Source of the DNA: Microbulbifer sp. TB1203
Lineage (GTDB): Bacteria > Pseudomonadota > Gammaproteobacteria > Pseudomonadales > Cellvibrionaceae
Assembly: GCF_030997045.1 (NCBI RefSeq)
Contig: NZ_CP116899.1
Coordinates: 1,178,001-1,242,000 of the forward strand
Direction: 5' to 3'
Length of the DNA: 64,000 nucleotides
Below, in pieces: positions 8,141-16,355 of this stretch. The notes under the pieces were generated by a model that saw only the letters and a list, made by a program, of their open reading frames with translations, did not search any database and was not told the origin of the DNA. A program made the position numbers and the translations under genes. Position 1 is the stretch's first letter. Each line of letters opens with the position of its first letter.

Positions 8141-9391
8141 ATGGGCCATATCCAGGTGCCGGCAGACGGCGAGAAAGTTACAGTCAATTCCGACGGTTCG
8201 CTGAATGTGCCGAATCGCCCAATCATTCCCTTTATCGAGGGTGACGGCATCGGCGTGGATATCACCCCGGTTATGCGCAAGGTGATTGACGCCTCGGTGG
8301 AGAAGGCCTACGGCGGCGACAAATCTATCGCCTGGATGGAGATCTTCTGCGGCGAGAAAGCGGCAGAGACCTACGCCGGCGACTGGTTCCCGGCCGAGAC
8401 CCTGGAAGCGCTGAAAGAATATGTCGTGGGCATCAAGGGCCCGCTGACCACCCCGGTGGGCGGTGGTTTCCGCTCCCTGAACGTGGCCCTGCGCCAGGAA
8501 CTGGATCTGTATGTGTGCCAGCGCCCGGTTCGCTGGTTCAGCGGCGTACCCTCCCCCGTGAAGGAGCCGAACAAGGTCGACATGGTGATCTTCCGCGAGA
8601 ACTCCGAGGACATCTACGCCGGTATCGAGTGGAAAGCCGACACCGATGAAGCCAAGAAAGTGATCAAGTTCCTGCAGGAAGAGATGGGGGTCAAGAAGAT
8701 CCGCTTCCCGGAACACTGCGGTATCGGCGTCAAGCCGGTTTCCGAAGAAGGCACCAAGCGCCTGGTACGTAAAGCCCTGCAATACACCATCGACCAGGAC
8801 CGCGACTCCCTGACCCTGGTACACAAGGGCAACATCATGAAGTTCACCGAAGGCGCCTTCGCCGACTGGGGCTATGAGATCGCCCGCGACGAGTTCGGTG
8901 CCCAGCCCCTGGACGGCGGTCCCTGGCACAGCTTCAAGAACCCGAAAACCGGCAAGGAAATCGTGGTTAAAGACGTGATCGCCGATGCCATGCTGCAGCA
9001 GATTCTGCTGCGCCCGGCGGAGTACGACGTAATCGCCACCCTGAACCTGAACGGCGACTACCTGTCCGACGCCCTGGCAGCTCAGGTCGGTGGTATCGGC
9101 ATTGCCCCGGGTGCCAACCTGTCCGACGAAGTGGCCCTGTTCGAAGCCACCCATGGCACCGCGCCCAAGTACGCCGGCCAGGACAAGGTAAACCCTGGCT
9201 CTCTGATCTTGTCCGCGGAGATGATGCTGCGCCACCTGGGCTGGAACGAAGCGGCCGACCTGGTGATCAAGGGCGTGGAAGGGGCTATCGAAGCCAAAAC
9301 GGTCACTTATGACTTCGAGCGCCTGATGGACGGCGCCGAGCTGAAGTCCTGTTCCGAGTTTGGCGACGAAGCCATCAAGCACATGGCCTGA
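8141..9391 (+). CDS. icd: NADP-dependent isocitrate dehydrogenase
   Basis: This is a TCA-cycle enzyme converting isocitrate to 2-oxoglutarate and CO2. The 416-residue protein has the E. coli Icd layout: IPFIEGDGIGVDIT near the N-terminus, then FRSLNVALRQELDLY, whose serine binds isocitrate and is the AceK phosphorylation site in E. coli. The metal-binding NLNGDYLSDALAAQVGGIGIAPGAN follows, with the cofactor loop ATHGTAPKYAGQDKVNPGS. ATG at 8141 is preceded by a GGAG-containing stretch. A rho-independent terminator follows 30 bp after the stop. The same icd-cspD-clpS-clpA order occurs in Pseudomonas. Confidence 0.98.
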   Translation: MGHIQVPADGEKVTVNSDGSLNVPNRPIIPFIEGDGIGVDITPVMRKVIDASVEKAYGGDKSIAWMEIFCGEKAAETYAGDWFPAETLEALKEYVVGIKGPLTTPVGGGFRSLNVALRQELDLYVCQRPVRWFSGVPSPVKEPNKVDMVIFRENSEDIYAGIEWKADTDEAKKVIKFLQEEMGVKKIRFPEHCGIGVKPVSEEGTKRLVRKALQYTIDQDRDSLTLVHKGNIMKFTEGAFADWGYEIARDEFGAQPLDGGPWHSFKNPKTGKEIVVKDVIADAMLQQILLRPAEYDVIATLNLNGDYLSDALAAQVGGIGIAPGANLSDEVALFEATHGTAPKYAGQDKVNPGSLILSAEMMLRHLGWNEAADLVIKGVEGAIEAKTVTYDFERLMDGAELKSCSEFGDEAIKHMA

Positions 9392-9423
9392 TGGCACCCA
9401 TGCGGGCCCCGTGTCCGCACAGC

Positions 9424-9457
9424 AAAAAGCCCCGTACCGTAAGGTGCGGGGCTTTTT
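9424..9457 (+). terminator. Rho-independent terminator of icd
   Basis: The stem AAAAAGCCCCG (9424-9434) pairs with CGGGGCTTTTT (9447-9457) around GTAAG-containing loop bases. The inner GTACC/GGTGC pairs extend the stem with one mismatch, and a T-run ends it. The A-run on the left arm makes it potentially bidirectional, serving cspD (minus strand) as well. Confidence 0.9.
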
Positions 9458-9494
9458 GTATGGGTATTCGTTTAGGGGGCCGAAGGGTGAGAGC

Positions 9495-9785
9495 CTATTC
9501 CAACGCTTCCGCCTCCTTCTCCCGCTGTGTCCGTCTGGTGTCGTCGGGGGCCATGGTTGGCTCCTTGGACGCTCCTGCGGAGGTGCTGATACAGATGTTG
9601 GCGGCGTGAAAGCCCTTATCACCCTTGATAATGTCAAAGGTGACCTGTTGGCCCGCTTTCAGGGTGCGGTAACCTTCCATCTGGATCGCTGAGTAGTGTG
9701 CGAACAGGTCTTCTCCCCCTTCATCCGCAAGAATAAACCCATATCCCTTGGCGTTATTGAACCACTTGACGGTACCGGTAGGCAT
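9495..9785 (-). CDS. cspD: Cold-shock domain protein, CspD-like
   Basis: This 96-residue protein has an N-terminal cold-shock domain: MPTGTVKWFNNAKGYGFI contains RNP1-like KGYGFI, and DLFAHYSAIQ is the RNP2-like motif. The OB fold covers about residues 1-68. A charged C-terminal tail of about 28 residues (ending REKEAEALE) follows, a layout typical of CspD-type proteins that bind single-stranded DNA or RNA and in E. coli act in stationary phase. I chose ATG at 9785 because GAGGGAG lies 8 bases upstream; the open frame upstream has no homology. The gene is divergent from clpS, matching the usual cspD/clpS arrangement. Confidence 0.92.
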   Translation of the reverse strand: MPTGTVKWFNNAKGYGFILADEGGEDLFAHYSAIQMEGYRTLKAGQQVTFDIIKGDKGFHAANICISTSAGASKEPTMAPDDTRRTQREKEAEALE

Positions 9786-10043
9786 TGGCGAACTCCCTCT
9801 AATTGCCGGGGCGACTGCTGGCCGCCTTGTAGAGTCTTTTATTGTTATCTGCATTTCCTGCATATAGATCGCGTTCCTGCTTGCGATCCAGCCCCGAATG
9901 GGACCGACACCACATCTTGTAGCTAACTGGTATGCGATTGTCAAGGACTGCTGGCGCCCGCTGTGTCGCGATGCAAATGAGGTTACAATGGTCCCCCCGT
10001 TTAAAAGCCCGGGTTCGCTTGTTATTTTTTCTCCAGGACCTCA

Positions 10044-10436
10044 TTGACAATTGCTATGGGTATTTCACTGGCCATTAAACTACACTCAAACGGAACTGGG
10101 GACGACTCGCCTTACTTTGGCGATGTTGGCGGCGATACAGCAGTAGAAGAGGCTCCGCCCCAGCTCAAACGCCCCCCCATGTACAAGGTGGTAATGCTCA
10201 ACGACGACTACACCCCCATGGAGTTTGTCGTGGAAACGCTTGAGCTATTTTTCGGTGCCAACAGAGAACGCGCCACCCAACTGATGCTGCAGGTACACAC
10301 GCAGGGAAAAGCGATCTGCGGTGTCTATACTCGTGATATAGCGGAGACGAAGGCCGCGCAGGTCAACCAGTTCGCTCGCGATCACCAGCATCCGCTGCTG
10401 TGCGAGATCGAAGCAGACGAAGATGAGGAAGATTAG
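10044..10436 (+). CDS. clpS: ATP-dependent Clp protease adaptor ClpS
   Basis: ClpS delivers proteins with N-degron residues to ClpAP. The core block PPMYKVVMLNDDYTPMEFVVETLELFF contains the substrate-pocket residues (NDDYTPMEFV), and AICGVYTRDIAETKAAQV is the second conserved block with the ClpA-contact surface. The protein is about 130 residues with an acidic tail (EADEDEED). Start is either TTG at 10044, which has AGGA five bases upstream, or ATG at 10056 (MGISLAIKL). clpA begins 113 bp downstream. With clpA, bpt and aat it forms a complete N-degron set in 4.6 kb. Confidence 0.95.
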   Translation: MTIAMGISLAIKLHSNGTGDDSPYFGDVGGDTAVEEAPPQLKRPPMYKVVMLNDDYTPMEFVVETLELFFGANRERATQLMLQVHTQGKAICGVYTRDIAETKAAQVNQFARDHQHPLLCEIEADEDEED

Positions 10437-10549
10437 GCACATCAGGTCCCGTCGCTTGAAAGGAATCAGGCTCACTAAAACACCGCTTTCAGGCATGTGT
10501 TTTCTGGTGATTGACGGGTGGTATAGGCGAGTTAGGCTTTGAGGTTTAG

Positions 10550-12838
10550 ATGCTCAGCAAGGACTTAGAGGTAACACTCAACCTGGCGTTCAAGGGTGCA
10601 CGCGCGAAGCGCCACGAGTTCATGACCGTGGAGCACCTGTTGCTGGCGCTTCTGGACAACGAATCGGCGGCGGACGTGTTGCACGCCTGCGGTGCCGACC
10701 TCGGAGCGCTGCGCCGCGAACTGCTGGAATTCGTCGACTCCACCACCCCCCTGATCCCCGAGGCCGACACCGACCGCGAGACCCAGCCGACCCTGGGCTT
10801 CCAGCGGGTGTTGCAGCGCGCCGTTTTCCATGTGCAGTCCTCCGGCAAGAAAGAGGTGACCGGCGCCAATGTGCTGGTTGCCATCTTCTGCGAACAGGAG
10901 AGCCAGGCGGTCTACTACCTGAAACAGCAGAGCGTGGCCCGTATCGACGTGGTCAACTACATCACCCACGGGATATCCCGGGTGGGCAGCAGCGGCCACA
11001 ATCACCACCATCATCACCACAACCCCGAACCGGCGCCGGAGCAGACCGACGAGGATATTGCCGGCGGCGTGGAACCCGGCGGTTCCGACCCGCTGGAAAG
11101 CTATGCCACCAACCTCAATCAGGAGGCCATCCTCGGACGCATCGACCCGCTGGTGGGCCGCGGACCGGAAGTGGAACGGGTCACCCAGGTACTGGCCCGT
11201 CGGCGCAAGAACAATCCCCTGCTGGTGGGTGAGTCCGGCGTGGGCAAGACCGCCATCGCCGAAGGCCTGGCGCGACGTATCGTGGACGAGGAGGTGCCCG
11301 GGCCACTACTCGACAGCACCATCTACTCCCTGGATCTGGGCTCCTTGCTGGCGGGCACCAAGTACCGGGGTGATTTCGAGAAGCGCTTCAAGGCTCTGTT
11401 GGCGGAGCTCAGGAAGCGCGAGCATGCAGTGCTGTTTATCGACGAGATCCACACCATTATCGGTGCCGGGGCGGCCTCCGGCGGGGTAATGGACGCCTCC
11501 AACCTGCTCAAACCACTACTCTCCAGTGGCCAGTTGCGCTGTATCGGCTCCACCACCTTTACCGAGTACCGCGGCATCTTCGAGAAAGACCGCGCCCTGT
11601 CACGCCGTTTCCAGAAAATCGATGTGAACGAACCCTCGGTAGAGGAGACAATACAGATTCTCCAGGGCCTGAAAAGCTGCTTCGAGGACCACCACAAGGT
11701 GCGGTTTACCGACGCCGCCCTGGAGGCCGCGGCCAATCTGGCCAGCAGACATATCACCGAGCGCTTCATGCCGGACAAGGCAATCGACGTGATCGATGAG
11801 GCCGGCGCCCATCAGTCCCTTCTCCCGGTAGAGAAGCGCAGCGACGTCATCGGCGTGACCGAAATTGAAATAGTGGTCGCCAAAATGGCGCGGATCCCGG
11901 CGAAGAGCGTCTCCGCTTCCGACAAGGTCCACCTGGCGAAGCTGGAAGACAACCTCAAGATGGTGGTCTTCGGCCAGGACCAGGCGATCGGCGCCCTCAG
12001 CACCGCAATCAAGCTGAGCCGCGCGGGCCTTGGCGCCGAGGAAAAGCCCATTGGCTCCTTCCTGTTCGCCGGTCCCACAGGTGTGGGCAAGACCGAACTC
12101 TGCCGCCAGTTGGCCAAGGTGATGGGGATCGAGCTGATCCGCTTCGATATGTCCGAGTACATGGAGCGCCACACCGTATCCCGCCTTATTGGCGCCCCCC
12201 CTGGCTACGTGGGCTTTGACCAGGGCGGCCTGCTCACCGATTCGGTGACCAAGCACCCGCACAGCGTAGTGCTGCTGGACGAGATCGAGAAGGCGCACCC
12301 GGAGGTCTTCAACCTGCTGCTTCAGGTAATGGATCACGGCACCCTGACCGACAATAACGGCCGCAAGGCGGATTTCCGCAATGTGATCCTGGTCATGACC
12401 ACCAACGCCGGCGCCGAACTGATGAGCCGCCGCTCCATTGGCTTCACCAACCAGGATCACTCCAGCGATGGCATGGAGGAGATCAAGAAGATCTTCACCC
12501 CGGAGTTCCGCAATCGGCTGGACAGTATTATCCAGTTCAGCAGCCTGGATCTCGGGGTAGTGAAAACCGTGGTGGACAAGTTTATTGTCGAACTGCAGGC
12601 GCAGCTCGACGAGTCCCACGTAACCCTGGAGGTAAGTGAGGAGGCCCGCGAGTGGCTGGCGGTGAACGGTTACGACGAAAAGATGGGCGCACGCCCAATG
12701 GCCCGCCTGATCCGCGACAAGCTGCGCAAGCCGCTGGCGGAGGCAGTGCTGTTCGGAGATCTGGCGGAGGAGGGTGGTCGCGTGATGGTTACCCTGGAGG
12801 ATGACGATCTGGCGATCAGGACGGCGGTTCCCGCCTGA
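10550..12838 (+). CDS. clpA: ATP-dependent Clp protease ATP-binding subunit ClpA
   Basis: ClpA is a double-ring AAA+ unfoldase that partners with ClpP and receives substrates from ClpS. In order, the protein has two N-terminal Clp_N repeats (to about residue 145), a linker, D1 with Walker A GESGVGKT (Gly227 onward) and Walker B VLFIDEIHT, then D2 with GPTGVGKT and VVLLDEIEKAHPE. The IGF-type ClpP-docking loop is present as RRSIGFTNQ. At 762 residues it matches E. coli (758). Unusual is a histidine run in the linker: His150-Asn-His152 to His157. The start ATG at 10550 lacks a strong Shine-Dalgarno. A terminator follows 30 bp after the stop. Confidence 0.98.
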   Translation: MLSKDLEVTLNLAFKGARAKRHEFMTVEHLLLALLDNESAADVLHACGADLGALRRELLEFVDSTTPLIPEADTDRETQPTLGFQRVLQRAVFHVQSSGKKEVTGANVLVAIFCEQESQAVYYLKQQSVARIDVVNYITHGISRVGSSGHNHHHHHHNPEPAPEQTDEDIAGGVEPGGSDPLESYATNLNQEAILGRIDPLVGRGPEVERVTQVLARRRKNNPLLVGESGVGKTAIAEGLARRIVDEEVPGPLLDSTIYSLDLGSLLAGTKYRGDFEKRFKALLAELRKREHAVLFIDEIHTIIGAGAASGGVMDASNLLKPLLSSGQLRCIGSTTFTEYRGIFEKDRALSRRFQKIDVNEPSVEETIQILQGLKSCFEDHHKVRFTDAALEAAANLASRHITERFMPDKAIDVIDEAGAHQSLLPVEKRSDVIGVTEIEIVVAKMARIPAKSVSASDKVHLAKLEDNLKMVVFGQDQAIGALSTAIKLSRAGLGAEEKPIGSFLFAGPTGVGKTELCRQLAKVMGIELIRFDMSEYMERHTVSRLIGAPPGYVGFDQGGLLTDSVTKHPHSVVLLDEIEKAHPEVFNLLLQVMDHGTLTDNNGRKADFRNVILVMTTNAGAELMSRRSIGFTNQDHSSDGMEEIKKIFTPEFRNRLDSIIQFSSLDLGVVKTVVDKFIVELQAQLDESHVTLEVSEEAREWLAVNGYDEKMGARPMARLIRDKLRKPLAEAVLFGDLAEEGGRVMVTLEDDDLAIRTAVPA

Positions 12839-12868
12839 CAGGGGGCAGAGGACAGATGCCAGAAATGC

Positions 12869-12893
12869 AAAAGGCCACCTTCGGGTGGCCTTT
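12869..12893 (+). terminator. Rho-independent terminator after clpA
   Basis: AAAAGGCCACC (12869-12879) pairs with GGTGGCCTTT (12884-12893) around a TTCG tetraloop, ending in a short T-run. It lies between the convergent clpA and infA stops and could terminate both. Confidence 0.85.
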
Positions 12894-12917
12894 CTGTCAC
12901 CTGATCTCTGACTTCTG

Positions 12918-13136
12918 TCACCTGGCTCGGTAGGTGATCCTCCCCTTGCTCAGGTCGTAGGGAGTCAGCTCCACCTTGACCTTGTCGCCGGTGAGGATGC
13001 GAATATAGTTCTTGCGCATCTTGCCGGAGATATGCGCTATCACCACATGTCCGTTTTCCAGCTTTACGCGAAAAGTGGTGTTCGGCAGGGTGTCGATCAC
13101 CTCACCTTCCATTTCAATGTAATCGTCTTTTGCCAT
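12918..13136 (-). CDS. infA: Translation initiation factor IF-1
   Basis: IF-1 is a 72-residue S1/OB-fold protein that occupies the ribosomal A site during initiation. The protein starts MAKDDYIEMEGEVIDTLPNT, continues FRVKLENGHVVIAHISGKMRKNYIRI and ends KGRITYRAR, all nearly invariant in the family. It is convergent with clpA and lies about 100 bp upstream-side of bpt on the same strand. The placement next to clpA and the aminoacyl-transferase genes is common in proteobacteria. Confidence 0.98.
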   Translation of the reverse strand: MAKDDYIEMEGEVIDTLPNTTFRVKLENGHVVIAHISGKMRKNYIRILTGDKVKVELTPYDLSKGRITYRAR

Positions 13137-13239
13137 GCGGCAGTAACCTTATAAATAACTTGCTCGGACCTTCACCCCGGCGTGTAGCCGCGGTACGACG
13201 GGCGTGCATTTTGCACGAAAAGCCCCAGCAGGGCAAAAG

Positions 13240-13959
13240 TTAGGAGGATTTTATTGCCCAGCGGTTATCCCGCAGCAGTTCGATCGGCTGGAATTGACTC
13301 TTGTAGGCCATTTTTTGGCACTCTTCTATCCAGTAGCCCAGGTACAGACTGGGCAGCCCCAGCCGCCGGGCCCACTCCACCTGGTAGAGAATGCAGAAGG
13401 AGCCCAGGCTGCGCTTGTCCTCGTCCGGATCGAAGAAAGTATAGATGGCCGATACCCCGGCGGTGAGCACATCGGACACCGCCGTGGCCACCAGTCTGCC
13501 GCGGGCGCGGAACTCGATATAGCGGGTACAGCCCCAGGCCGCGGTGAGGAAGCTGCGATACTGCTCGCGGCTGGGAGGATACATCTCGCCGTCCGCGTGC
13601 CGCTGTTCAATATAGCGGGCGTAGAGTTCGTAGTGCTCGTCGGTATCAATCCCGTCAACGTGAAAGATATCCAGGTCGCGATTGCGGCGCCAGCAGCGGC
13701 GCTGGTTGCGATTGGGGACAAACAGCCCCACGGGGATGCGCGCGGGGATACAGGCCCGGCAGGCGGCGCATTGGGGGCGATACAGGTAGCCGCCACTGCG
13801 GCGGAACCCCAGCTCCGAGAGGCGGCTGTAAAGGCGCTGGTCAACCAGGGTTTGCGGGTCCACGAAAACCGTGGTGGCCTCCCTGTCCGGAAGGTAACCA
13901 CAGGGATGGGGCAGGGTGGCCAGTAAGCGCACCGAGTCGAGCTGGGAATACTTACTCAT
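13240..13959 (-). CDS. bpt: Aspartate/glutamate leucyltransferase (Bpt)
   Basis: This enzyme belongs to the ATE1/Bpt family. Bacterial Bpt transfers leucine from Leu-tRNA to proteins with N-terminal Asp or Glu, making ClpS-recognised N-degrons. Family motifs are HPCGYLPDREATTVFVDP, FRRSGGYLYRPQCAACRACIPARIPV (Cys cluster) and SIYTFFDPDEDKRSLGSF, with SLYLGYWI late. I chose ATG at 13959 (MSKYSQLDS, 239 residues). It overlaps the aat stop by 8 bp (ATGAGTAA), so bpt is probably translationally coupled to aat. A longer frame would extend inside aat and is not supported. Confidence 0.94.
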   Translation of the reverse strand: MSKYSQLDSVRLLATLPHPCGYLPDREATTVFVDPQTLVDQRLYSRLSELGFRRSGGYLYRPQCAACRACIPARIPVGLFVPNRNQRRCWRRNRDLDIFHVDGIDTDEHYELYARYIEQRHADGEMYPPSREQYRSFLTAAWGCTRYIEFRARGRLVATAVSDVLTAGVSAIYTFFDPDEDKRSLGSFCILYQVEWARRLGLPSLYLGYWIEECQKMAYKSQFQPIELLRDNRWAIKSS

Positions 13960-14671
13960 AGTTCCAGGATAGGGTCCAAGGCTGTGCAAACGCCGGCATT
14001 TCGACTCCGCTGCGCAAAAGCCGCTCAAAATCTGCCCGGGACACTTCCACCGCCCCCAGGCTGAACAGATGCGGGTTGCCCACCTGGCAATCGATCAGGG
14101 GGCAGCCCCAGGATTCTAGCTGGCGCACCAGGTGGACAAAAGCGACTTTGGAGGCATCCGTCGCGCGGTGGAACATGGACTCACCGAAGAACACCCGCCC
14201 CAGGGCGATGCCGTAAAGGCCGCCCACCAGTTCCCCGCCGCGCCAGGTCTCCACCGAGTGGGCGTAGCCCAGCCTGTGCAGTTGGACATAGGCATCGCGC
14301 ATTTCCCAGGTAATCCAGGTGCCCTCGGTGTCGGCCCGGGAACTCCGGCAGGCGTCTATCACCCGCTCGAAAGCCCGGTCGAAGGTCACCTGGAATCCGC
14401 CCCGGCTCAGCGCCTTGCGCAGGCTGCGGCCTATGCGGAACAGGTCCGGAAATACCACGCAACGGGGGGAGGGGCTCCACCAGAGGATCGGCTGGTCGTC
14501 GGAATACCAGGGGAAAATGCCGCGGCGGTAGGCTGCCAGGAGCCATTCCGGGCTCAGCTGGCCACCGATGGCCAGCAGGCCATTGGGGTCACGTAGGGCG
14601 CGGTCGGTGGGGGGGAAATCGATATGCCCCTCATCGAGCAGTACCAGATGGCCTTCTGTAGATTTTGTCAC
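13952..14671 (-). CDS. aat: Leucyl/phenylalanyl-tRNA-protein transferase
   Basis: Aat attaches Leu or Phe to the N-termini of proteins starting with Lys, Arg or (for some substrates) Met, creating primary N-degrons read by ClpS. The 239-residue protein has the family blocks DPNGLLAIGGQLSPEWLLAAYRRGIFPWYS, ILWWSPSPRCVVFP and AHSVETWRGGELVGGLYGIALGRVFFGESMF, with LIDCQVGNPHLFSLGA late. It is the first gene of the aat-bpt pair. Downstream infA may share the transcript. No anomaly seen. Confidence 0.97.
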   Translation of the reverse strand: MTKSTEGHLVLLDEGHIDFPPTDRALRDPNGLLAIGGQLSPEWLLAAYRRGIFPWYSDDQPILWWSPSPRCVVFPDLFRIGRSLRKALSRGGFQVTFDRAFERVIDACRSSRADTEGTWITWEMRDAYVQLHRLGYAHSVETWRGGELVGGLYGIALGRVFFGESMFHRATDASKVAFVHLVRQLESWGCPLIDCQVGNPHLFSLGAVEVSRADFERLLRSGVEMPAFAQPWTLSWNYE

Positions 14672-14717
14672 GCCTCAGCCCCTTTGACTTCACTTACTGA
14701 GATTAACCAAATGAAAA

Positions 14718-14742
14718 GGGCGATCACAAGGATCGCCCTACA
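14718..14742. repeat. REP-like palindrome between trxB and aat
   Basis: GGGCGATC (14718-14725) and GATCGCCC (14731-14738) are perfect complements around ACAAG and are followed by TACA. Read on the minus strand it begins TGTAGGGCGATCC, the same TGTAGG lead seen in the REP-like elements at 21279 and 24018. Confidence 0.6.
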
Positions 14743-14845
14743 GAAGCCAGGATAGTAAGCATATCGAAGACCCTGGCACCGCTCTGGTCAACACAGGGGA
14801 TCAATCGCCGCAGCCCGGAAGCCGAGCTGGCGCTGGGCGTCCCGG

Positions 14846-15790
14846 TTACTGCGCGTCCAGGAAGCGCTCCGCATCCAGCGCCGCCATACAGCCGGTGCCG
14901 GCGGAGGTCACCGCCTGGCGGTAGATATGGTCGGATACGTCTCCGGCAGCGAAGACGCCGGGTACCGAGGTCTGGGTGGCGTTGCCGTCCAGGCCACTCT
15001 GCACCAGGATATAGCCGCCATTCATTTCCAGCTGGCCGGCAAAGATATCGGTGTTGGGCTTGTGGCCGATGGCGATGAACACCCCGGAAACCTCCAGCTC
15101 TTTGGTGGAGTCGTCCTGGGTGCTGCGCAGGCGCACACCGGTCACGCCGCTGTCGTCGCCCAGCACTTCATCCAGGGTGTTGTGCCAGCATAGATTGATA
15201 TTGCCGTTCTCCACCTTGTCCATCAGGCGGTCCTGCAGGATCTTCTCCGCACGCAACTCGTCCCGGCGGTGGATCAGGGTCACTTCGCTGGCGATATTGG
15301 AAAGGTACAGCGCCTCTTCCACAGCGGTGTTGCCGCCGCCCACCACCGCCACCTTCTGATCGCGGTAGAAGAAACCGTCACAGGTGGCGCAGGCGCTGAC
15401 TCCGCGGCCCTGGAATGCCTCCTCCGAGGGCAGGCCCAGGTACTGGGCGGAGGCGCCGGTGGCGATAATCAGCGCGTCACAGGTGTAAGTCTCGTTGCCC
15501 TTGAGGGTAAAGGGGCGCTGCTTCAGGTCCACTTCTTCGATATGGTCAAAGATAATCCGGGTATCGAAGCGCTCGGCATGCTGCTGCATCTGAACCATCA
15601 GGTCCGGGCCCTGCAGATCCGCCACGCCGCCGGGCCAGTTCTCCACCTCGGTGGTGGTGGTCAGCTGGCCGCCCTGCTGCATACCGGTGATGACCACCGG
15701 GTTCAGGTTGGCGCGCGCGGCGTAGATGGCTGCGGTGTAACCGGCGGGGCCGGATCCGAGGATAATCAGGCGATGGTGGTTATTGCTCAT
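14846..15790 (-). CDS. trxB: Thioredoxin-disulfide reductase
   Basis: This FAD- and NADPH-dependent enzyme reduces thioredoxin. The 314-residue protein has the FAD dinucleotide motif ILGSGPAGYTAAIYAARANL, the redox-active SACATCDGFFYR (CxxC), and the NADPH motif VAVVGGGNTAVEEALYL. The C-terminal FAD block GVFAAGDVSDHIYRQAVTSAGTGCMAA is complete. The position upstream of ftsK on the opposite strand, with a 565-bp divergent intergenic region, resembles Pseudomonas and E. coli, although no lrp gene lies between. Confidence 0.98.
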   Translation of the reverse strand: MSNNHHRLIILGSGPAGYTAAIYAARANLNPVVITGMQQGGQLTTTTEVENWPGGVADLQGPDLMVQMQQHAERFDTRIIFDHIEEVDLKQRPFTLKGNETYTCDALIIATGASAQYLGLPSEEAFQGRGVSACATCDGFFYRDQKVAVVGGGNTAVEEALYLSNIASEVTLIHRRDELRAEKILQDRLMDKVENGNINLCWHNTLDEVLGDDSGVTGVRLRSTQDDSTKELEVSGVFIAIGHKPNTDIFAGQLEMNGGYILVQSGLDGNATQTSVPGVFAAGDVSDHIYRQAVTSAGTGCMAALDAERFLDAQ

Positions 15791-16355
15791 GGAACGCTCT
15801 TAAACAAACAGTTAAAAACAGTGTATTGAACCTAGAAACTGCAGTTGGATCACGAAAGTCCAGGCAAGCTCTTGGCGCGCCCAGCAAATTTAATAATCGA
15901 CTCATCACCAATAAGGTGACCACGCGATTTTTAAATTCACTATGCACACCAATATCTTATCTGTCTTTTTCGCGCCCAACTGCGGTTTCTAGGTTGGAGA
16001 ATCCTCTCCGCCTCTCTCGACCGCTTTTTGATCAGTTGAGGCTATCAATTTGGCGGCCATGATAGGCGAAACGCGCCCCTCAACGAAATAGTTTGCCTTT
16101 ATTTCTGCAATAACGCGCCGCTATTGACCTGGGGAAAAGGCGATTACAAAAAGTGCAGACTTCTTCACAGCCAACCTTAAGAAGGTTCTCTATATTGCTG
16201 ATTTTCATAGACTTAAACTCACTTAAAGTGGTTTCTCAATAAGGCGGTCGGTAGCATTTCACGGGCGTCTGTAGTACACAGTCCGCTCTGGCGCCGCCGA
16301 CCGGCGCGATATCGACAAGCGCGATACAACCAACATCAACTCCCGAGGTAAGCCA
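15791..16355. other. 565-bp trxB/ftsK divergent intergenic region
   Basis: This stretch is clearly more AT-rich than its flanks and contains no ORF with recognisable similarity. In many relatives lrp sits between trxB and ftsK; here no lrp remnant was recognised in either strand. It must hold promoters for both genes, but I see no confident operator, RNA gene or repeat. Confidence 0.5.

Noticed and set aside
14927..15829. Long plus-strand open frames opposite trxB
   Set aside because: They are antisense to a clearly conserved trxB gene and carry no recognisable domain; typical of GC-rich shadow frames.
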